Shown here: piece after piece, positions 57,301 to 64,000 of the stretch
How positions within the stretch are numbered: the first letter of the stretch is position 1
How the letters are laid out: every line of letters starts with the position of its first letter
Assembly: GCA_016801845.1 (NCBI GenBank)
Contig: CM028909.1
Location: 15,509,313-15,573,312, forward strand
Direction of reading: 5' to 3'
Source of the DNA: Polydactylus sextarius
Taxonomy: Eukaryota; Chordata; Actinopteri; Polynemidae
Length of the DNA: 64,000 nucleotides
Translations under genes and position numbers: made by a program
The notes under the pieces: model-generated
The model's input: only the letters and a program-made list of their open reading frames with translations
What the model was told of the DNA's origin: nothing
Databases searched by the model: none

Positions 57301-60300
57301 GAATGCTGAAAGGAATTTCCTGACACCAGCCAAATGACCAAGCAACTGCCCATGTGGGCAAATGTGGTAAACTAAAGTTGAAGTTAACAAAACCTGCGCT
57401 GCAGCTAAAACTGTGAAAAAAAAGTGACTGCAGTGTGTAGCGTGCGTTTAATTCATGTCATAATAATTGTGTGTTAATGTCCCTTTAAGCTCTGGTATAT
57501 ACAGAAATCGAACATCACCCCACCTCCTTTTCAGGTTTCTGTGAGATTCCTACACGGAGAAAACACCTGCAGCTGCAGCTAATCGTTTCTGAAATGTGCA
57601 GCAAAAATCATTGTGACAACTTCGCTTCAAGACTGCCAAGGGTGTGATTTCTATTCAGTTCTGAAAACACACTGAAGGCCTTGTTTTGTTTTTGCTTGGA
57701 TTTTTTGCCGTGTGCATTCAAGCTTTAGAGATGAGAAGGGAGAAACTCTGCATAAACTTACTCTTGCCCGTAAGAAGAAACAAAAAAGTGCATACACACA
57801 GAAGTCAAACACATTGCAATCTTGTTGCACTTTTTTCATCCCTTACTTCATGGGGATACACACATTAATCCCCTGGAACCAAACTGACGCTGGAAAATTA
57901 GGCAGGCAGACAAAGGACAAGCTATGGGACTGTGTGTGTGTGTGTGTGCGCGCGTATGTGTGTGCACTGACAGCAGCATTTTTGCAATCGAGGGGGACAT
58001 GGACATGAAAAGAGAGAATAAAAAAATGGCGATGGGGAACAGGAAGGGATTGTAGTTGGTGGGAGCAATGGACAGCAGAGTTTCAAACAGAAAAAGAGAG
58101 GGAAGGAGAGATGGCGCGAGGGGGGCCGGCTAGTAGTAGGGGTGGGAAAAATGTGTGTGTGAAAGAGAACAAGAGAGAGATAAAGAGAAGGGGGGTAACA
58201 CAGACAAAAAAGGGGTGGAGGGTGGTGGGGGGATTCTGCCTGATAAAATATGTGCCAATGTTTGTGTGAATGAAAGCAGTGACTATAGCTAAATTTGTGC
58301 CTGAACAAAAGCAGCTACAGTTGTGCACTGAGAGGAGAGGAGAGGAGGGGAGAGAGGAGAGAAGGAAGAATGCTATTAATGCTTGTACAAGGTTGAAAAC
58401 ATGAGGTGATTACATTAGCATAGGAATAGTTTCCGTTCCTGTCGGTATGTCCAGTGTCACGGCACGACTGGCTGCTCAGGGACAAGTTCTGGTTCGCTCT
58501 GAAACTGTTAATACACTCAACCTACATGTCAAGCTAAAGGCCAAAAAAGGAAATAATTTGAGATAAAGCTCTAATGATGATTCTGGTCCACTTTACTTTA
58601 GCGAATTAGAGTCTTCATAGCACAGGTTTTAACAGAAAGGTACGAATAAGCAGAATTTTTACTAAAGAAAGTGTAAATGTTCACATTATGATAAATTTGA
58701 GTCATAAACACAAATAATAACACAAGGGTTGTCTTATTGTAAGTGTAAATGAGCTTTAAAAAAACTGTGATGGAGATTTTCCATTATTTTCAAATGATTC
58801 GTTCAAATAATTATAAGTAAATGCTGATGAAAATAATCATTAGTTACAGCTGGAGATTCACATCAACATGAATATATATTCTGAGATAAATGTTGAATAT
58901 AACAGTAATATCCCAACATCAGATTGTAAGCTATATAAGTGCGTGTATTGTCAGTTATGACAGCAGCAGTGTGTCATCAAGAAGTATGCATGCTGCAGGC
59001 TTTAACAAGGTCTCTTTAACTTAAACTCCCAGCTTTAAGTTGTTTGCATGGACTAAGTGAGCTTTGTTATAACAAGGAGTCAGAAATAATTGCAGAGGTT
59101 GAGCAGATACACTTAGCTGGAGACGGGGACTGAGGGAAATCTGAATTGAGCTGACGAGTTTTATCGTGGAGATTTAATCTAAACCAAATCCAAACCAATA
59201 CATGCTTGTAACAACAACCTTTCTAGAAATGATTAATGCAACATTTGTTTCTAGCCAGTCTTTTCCCAGCTTGGCATTAGTCCCACAGAGATTCATAGAG
59301 GAGATGGAGCCTGAGTGATGTGGGATGTGAGTTGGGGCAGAGGTAGCACCAGCTCTAAGAGCCACTGGCCAAGTTTCAAATGGGCCCGATGTCAAACAGC
59401 AACTATTCTGAAGATCACAGGTCTGAGTCTGAACCCAGCAGCTCAGCTGTTGACCACACTGGCAGTTAAAAACAAAGACCATATTTGTTCAGCGAAGCCA
59501 CGTCTGACAGACATAACCCCGGCCACACAGTCGCACCATGATATATCACTGTAAGTAGCAGGTGTAAACCTTCAAAGGAGCTGACTTTTTCTGAGCTGCT
59601 GCCACAGTGAAAAACAGGAGGTGGTCAGACTCAGACTGTGACGATGCGCAGCACGATTACAATGTCAAGAACAAGCACTATTTAACATAAATAGCTGAGG
59701 AACTGCAAATTGACCACACAGGCTGATGTGTCAATCATCATTTGTCAAAAATCCAGCAGACGTTAAACGGAAGAGTGTGTGCAAACAAATAAGAAAAGAT
59801 AATGACATTAAAACTGCTCGTAGACTAGTTTTTCTTAAGTACATGCCCATGTCTGTGGCCAAGGCGGCCTCCTGCTAGCTGATAAAAAAATAACAAATAC
59901 TGGCCACTGGAATCAAACACACAATGACTGTTCTCTTCCCATTAGAGGAAACTCAAGTCTGAAAAAAACAACAAGGACTTTTGTCCAATCCAGGTCAAGC
60001 ATGGGAGAGTGGAGTGTAGGTAGCACACACAGAGAACTGTTCACAGAGAGAATATGTGTTATCTAACCCCCCTTTTTGTTCTCCTTTATTCCCCTCAGCG
60101 AGCAGAACCATCCCATACCAAAGGATTCCTCTAATCCAGGTGAGAGAAAGGATCCTCAATCATCCGATGATGAATCTGGATTACATGTCACTAAAGTGGC
60201 TTACTTACTCCTGTAGCTCATATCAACAACTGAGCCTCTTTTATTCCTGTAAATGGAGTCTGAACTTTTATGGATGATGGGAGTACTCGGAGATCAGCAA

Positions 60301-61170
60301 AGTGTTGATTTCACTAGTTTAGCAGTTGTCAGCCTTTTCGGGAGAGGAAGCATCCTCTCTAGTGTTTTGAATACTTGAATACTGCTCTCAGAGACAAGCG
60401 CAGGCATTGTTTTGTCTACACAGTAGCAATGCAGAAGTTGCAGTGGGGATGTTAAGCATCGTATATAATTCATGTTCACCAGACACGATCATAAATAGCC
60501 AACAATGATTATATTTTTGCTACCAATAAGGGACATGGTTGAAAATGTAATTTTCTAACACATGTATGTGCTATTTGCTTAAAACAAAGACACGGTGATG
60601 TGACTGGTCATGCAAGCTCTTAGGGCAAAAAGCAGTGAATGTATGTTATTTATAGGCTACACTATGTACAACACAGTGATGCCTGGATATGCGAGCATCA
60701 TGAAGTATACAGCTATTGGCTAGCTGGTGGCTCAGCTGACTTTATAAACGTCACGCAAACGGTGAAAGACGCAAAGTACATTCACCATACAGGGAAAGAA
60801 CATGGTGACTGAGACGACTGACACTAACACAAAAAAAAAAAAAAAACACCCAAACATCCTGGTCTTTAATGTCCTGAACACAGACAGATCATTATAATGA
60901 TAGATGGGCTTGAATGTCGGTGACTGGGGCCTGACAGTGAGTGCCCACAGGTCTGCACCTGACATGAGTGTTTTTTTTTTGTTTTTTTTTAACACAGCAT
61001 ATTTTATTTCACAACAACATGCTCCTAAAGGAGAGGATAAACACCTCATAAGATCTACCGTCTTAAACATATAATAATAATAATGATGATAATAAATAAT
61101 GATAACAACAACAATATTGCCACAGCCTTGAATGGAAGGATAATCAGGAAACACAACAAACATTACTCAC
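54368..61170 (-). other. wnk3 leader intron, non-coding
   Basis: About 6.8 kb between the probable non-coding first exon and the start-codon exon. Contents are AT-rich DNA, CA-rich simple sequence at about 57060-57260, a TG run at about 57931-57960, and GA-rich sequence at about 58330-58370. I recognise no coding exon, RNA gene or transposon here. One exon-like + strand segment (60099-60139) is listed separately. Confidence 0.55.
60099..60139 (+). other. 41-bp exon-like segment on the + strand
   Basis: A very strong acceptor (long pyrimidine tract ending ttcccctcag) and a strong donor (TCCAG then gtgagag) bracket 41 bp on the strand opposite to wnk3. Small size and lack of partners make this tentative. 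It could belong to an antisense transcript starting at the wnk3 promoter region of a divergent unit, or be chance. Confidence 0.25.
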
Positions 61171-61815
61171 CCAAACGCAACATCGTATCTCGTCACTCCA
61201 GCGATTTTTTTTTCCTTTTTATTAAAAAACAACAACTAGCTGGTGCGCCCTGATAGCTAGCTAACTCACTGAAAACTGGATTTTTTTTTTTCTTTATTAT
61301 TTCTGTAGCTATTTACAAACGTTATTTCACGAGATTTACAACGGGCTTTCTGCCTACAAAAAAAAATATTTTACACCCACTGAAAAAATATATTTACAAA
61401 AGGCTTTGGAGGGGGGGGAAAATCGTCTCTCTTTACATTTTATGTGCTTGCCGCGGTGTTGTCGGTTCGAAAATCCCCAGCGGAGCCGTCTAGCCTCGGT
61501 CTGTGAGAGATGGGCACCCGCGCTCGGTGTACGTGTTCCAGGTCAGTCGATGCTTGTCGTTGGTTTACGGATTTTCTCACTCGCTGCTCGGTGTGTTGGC
61601 TCCAAGTTATGCGATTGGCCATTCATGTGTACCCGAATAAAATCAGGAACTTATGTACATAATTTACAACGCACGACTCCGACGGCCTTCAGCAGGTTCC
61701 CGTGTGTACTGAGGCGCTCTGCCTGCCGGTTCTCACTTGCTACGAGATCATCATCATCTAGAACAAAACCGGCAGTTAACGGCCTTCACCACGAGAGGGC
61801 GGCGGCGGCACGAGG
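61171..61815 (-). promoter_or_regulatory. wnk3: wnk3 non-coding first exon and CpG-rich promoter
   Basis: A consensus minus-strand donor (CGTTTGG then gtgagtaa, exon low edge 61171) opens a stretch that becomes strongly CpG-rich at 61440-61815. It fits a TATA-less promoter with a 5'UTR exon that splices to 54367. A GCTAGCTAAC cluster lies at 61253-61265. The + strand ORF at 61406-61819 here reads arginine- and serine-rich in CpG DNA and is not taken as a gene. The start site is unresolved. Confidence 0.5.
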
Positions 61816-61829
61816 CTAGCTTGATTCCA

Positions 61830-62540
61830 ACGGCTGTTTTTTTTTTTTAAATGCTGCATTCAAGTACCCTCGTGATTTTAACTGCAGATTGATTGTTAAT
61901 GACTCTTAACACTTTATATGTACCGTATGTGTTCCTATATATTTCTGTTGCAACGCTTTAATCCAAATATAGGTACAATGATTAATATGCAACACGTATT
62001 AAACTTTAACTGTGACATGAAAACACCACCGGGGGAATGAGGAAACGTGAACGTAGATTTGCATATAAAAAAGAACGATTCATGATATGATAATGATGTC
62101 TACATAATAGTCCAGTTAAAAGATTTCACTGCTTTCAAGCGTCCCTGTGCACGAGCACTACAAAATTAAATTTGAAAATAGGCAAAGAGAAATTACATTT
62201 TTTTTCCTGAACAACACTGAAAGCACCATAAAGCATTTCAATTGATATCAGAAATTGATCGATCGTGCTTTTCCATCGCGTCGAAGCCGATCGGTTCAAC
62301 AAAAAGCGGTGCATGGGATGTCACTGAATTCAATGTCAAACCTGAAATCTCCTTCATTCACCCCGCAGCTTTGCTTCATCCCCTCCACGGCATATGTTTA
62401 GTGACATATGCAAATACCTTGAGCAGAGTGAACTGAGTAACCCCAGTGCGTCTTCAGCTTTTGTCGCCCTCTGGTGAATTTCTTCAAGTACATCAATAGA
62501 CTCAAGACCACTCAGGACCCATTGAAAAACAAAAACTTAC
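61830..62540. other. intergenic spacer
   Basis: AT-rich DNA between the wnk3 promoter and the 3' end of the next minus-strand gene. No feature is visible. Confidence 0.5.
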
Positions 62541-63756
62541 ATTTTAAGAGGTTTTATTTATCAGCATTAACACAATATAAACCAGACTGTGACACTTGGT
62601 AGAAAAAACTTTGACACTTAGAGGTAACATTATATAATCCAAACAAAGGTAACTAACTAAAATAGACCTGTAATTACACACAATAAAAACGTCTTTTTAT
62701 TTTTATGCATCAAGTTTCCTACATTTAGGCTTGCAAGATGTCAGGTGGATACATTCAACACTTAAAAACAAAAACAGCACACAATCTCACATTTAGGTTG
62801 AAAATCTTCTAAACAAAGCAGTCAAGTGGAGTGATGCCTACAGGCCTGAACCCACATCAAAACCATGAGCAGTGTTATGATGATGGACTCACACCAATCA
62901 TCGGTTGTGTTACTATCATAAAGTATCAAAATAAATAGGTTTATCCAAGGAAAATGATCTGGGCCAAAACTGCTCAGAAATACCTGTAAACACGTGGCAA
63001 GCGGGCACCAAATTCTACGAAAACAATGCCAGCACTATGCATTATCAATATCACTAAAATGTATATGGGTGAAAATATATAAACGGATTTAAATATAAAA
63101 TCAGTACACAGACCTGGATCTTAGTAGAACTAATAAAACTACTAAAGTACCTCGGAGGTTTTCCTTGTGCTGATTTAAACTGGATTTCCAAAAGCATTTA
63201 GTGTGAAACTAGCCACATCTTTTTCTAGCTGAACATAAATGTATTCAACATTACTTGTCCTGTTGCACAACCTCACAGTATTGACACCCCTCAGGCAATT
63301 TTGACTAAAGGAACTATTGTCAATTCCTGCAGCAGCTTTGGAAGACCTACTCCAACCATGTTCATTCAAAAGTCGCTATTTCACTTTGGTCATGATAACA
63401 TTTGGCTTCTCAAGTTTTTTTCTTTACCCGACACAAACATTTTCCTTTTTTTTTTAAACTCTACTTAAGCTAAAAAAAAAAAAAAAAAAAAGTATCTGTA
63501 GCAATGCAAATGTGTAATGCAAAAATCTTCTACATCAAACTCCAGCAATTATAAATATATCAAGTCGTTCCAAGGCAATCTTTGAAGTCAGCTCATTCCT
63601 CTTCCGTGTCAGTGGGAGAAAAGAAAGTTATTTGTAGCCAAAATCCCAGAAGTTTTAAGTCACTTCGCAGTTCCTTTTGTTTTCCACCAGTCATTTGGTT
63701 CCACTGCTGGTGCTCCATGTGTTAGTGTACTATATGAGAGGCAGTCCTGAGCACAG
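62541..63756 (-). other. 3'UTR of the unidentified minus-strand gene
   Basis: AT-rich non-coding DNA after a TAA stop. A minus-strand AATAAA (TTTATT at 62553-62558) marks the likely end, giving a UTR of about 1.2 kb. A second AATAAA-like word near 62695 is possible. Confidence 0.45.
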
Positions 63757-63855
63757 TTATCCATCCAGGGGTGGTCGAAGAGGAATACAGCCGTCCATCT
63801 CCAGAGACTCTGGCCAACCTTCATACTTGTTGCTGCTTTTACTGTTCTTCATTCG
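63757..63855 (-). CDS. last coding exon of an unidentified gene (fam120c a weak positional candidate)
   Basis: A good minus-strand acceptor (tttgtctctggctgttcctaccag) opens a 99-bp exon ending in TAA at 63757-63759. The open frame starts [16 protein letters not shown] and ends [10 protein letters not shown]; the upstream phase is unknown because the previous exon is off the window. Codon choice, the splice site and a following 3'UTR with a poly(A) signal support a real terminal exon. In human, FAM120C neighbours WNK3, but I cannot confirm the protein from memory, so the name is left open. Confidence 0.45.
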   Translation of the reverse strand, partial: RMKNSKSSNKYEGWPESLEMDGCIPLRPPLDG

Positions 63856-64000
63856 CTGGTAGGAACAGCCAGAGACAAATTATTGATTTAATGTAATCAG
63901 GTTCTCGATGCACAGAAGCTGCTCAATCTGAGTACTGAGCAATGACTAAATGCCTGTCTGCTAAACTTCAAACTTCTTTGATTTGGCAGTCTAATGTGAT

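Noticed and set aside
60732..61163. Minus-strand ORF of 143 codons upstream of the wnk3 leader intron donor
   Set aside because: It lies in the leader intron just past the donor at 61171 and is full of poly(T)/AT-derived residues with no similarity.
61406..61819. + strand ORF of 137 codons in the CpG-rich region
   Set aside because: Basic, serine-rich translation of GC-rich promoter DNA, with no recognisable domain. CpG islands often give long chance ORFs.

Overview
This window is vertebrate genomic DNA, most likely from a ray-finned (probably percomorph) fish. It has multi-exon genes with GT-AG introns, small introns (about 80-1000 bp), AT-rich intergenic DNA, many CA/TG/AT microsatellites, and a decayed Tc1/mariner-type transposon. 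It is not bacterial: the coding sequence sits in short exons, and nearly all free-standing ORFs are shadows or intronic. Every confidently identified protein gene lies on the minus strand.

Layout from left to right (transcription runs right to left). (1) 292-9538: the N-terminal 953 codons of huwe1, a giant HECT E3 ubiquitin ligase, in 23 coding exons; the rest of the gene lies off the left edge. Its non-coding leader and promoter reach to about 15.0 kb, where a perfect TCTCGCGAGA element sits. (2) about 15.2-25.5 kb: complete phf8, a PHD-JmjC histone lysine demethylase, with 21 coding exons that splice in frame to 1023 residues. (3) about 26.9-61.8 kb: complete wnk3, a with-no-lysine kinase, with 24 coding exons that splice in frame to about 3393 residues. 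That is nearly twice the human protein (about 1800 residues), and two glutamine-rich exons of 3447 and 2195 bp account for most of the excess. A non-coding first exon and GC-rich promoter lie at about 61.2-61.8 kb, some 7 kb upstream of the coding start. (4) 62.5-63.86 kb: the last coding exon and 3'UTR of a further minus-strand gene that I could not identify with confidence.

HUWE1, PHF8, FAM120C and WNK3 are neighbours on human Xp11.22, so huwe1-phf8-wnk3 is conserved synteny. fam120c is absent between phf8 and wnk3 here. The three genes are not an operon and act in different processes (ubiquitylation, chromatin demethylation, ion-transport signalling), but they are packed closely head to tail. 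The phf8 poly(A) signal lies about 200 bp from the huwe1 promoter element.

Exon boundaries were read by eye from splice signals, reading-frame continuity and similarity to the known vertebrate proteins. The coding sums of all three genes are exact multiples of three, which supports the models. First exons, transcription starts and poly(A) sites are much less certain than coding exons.
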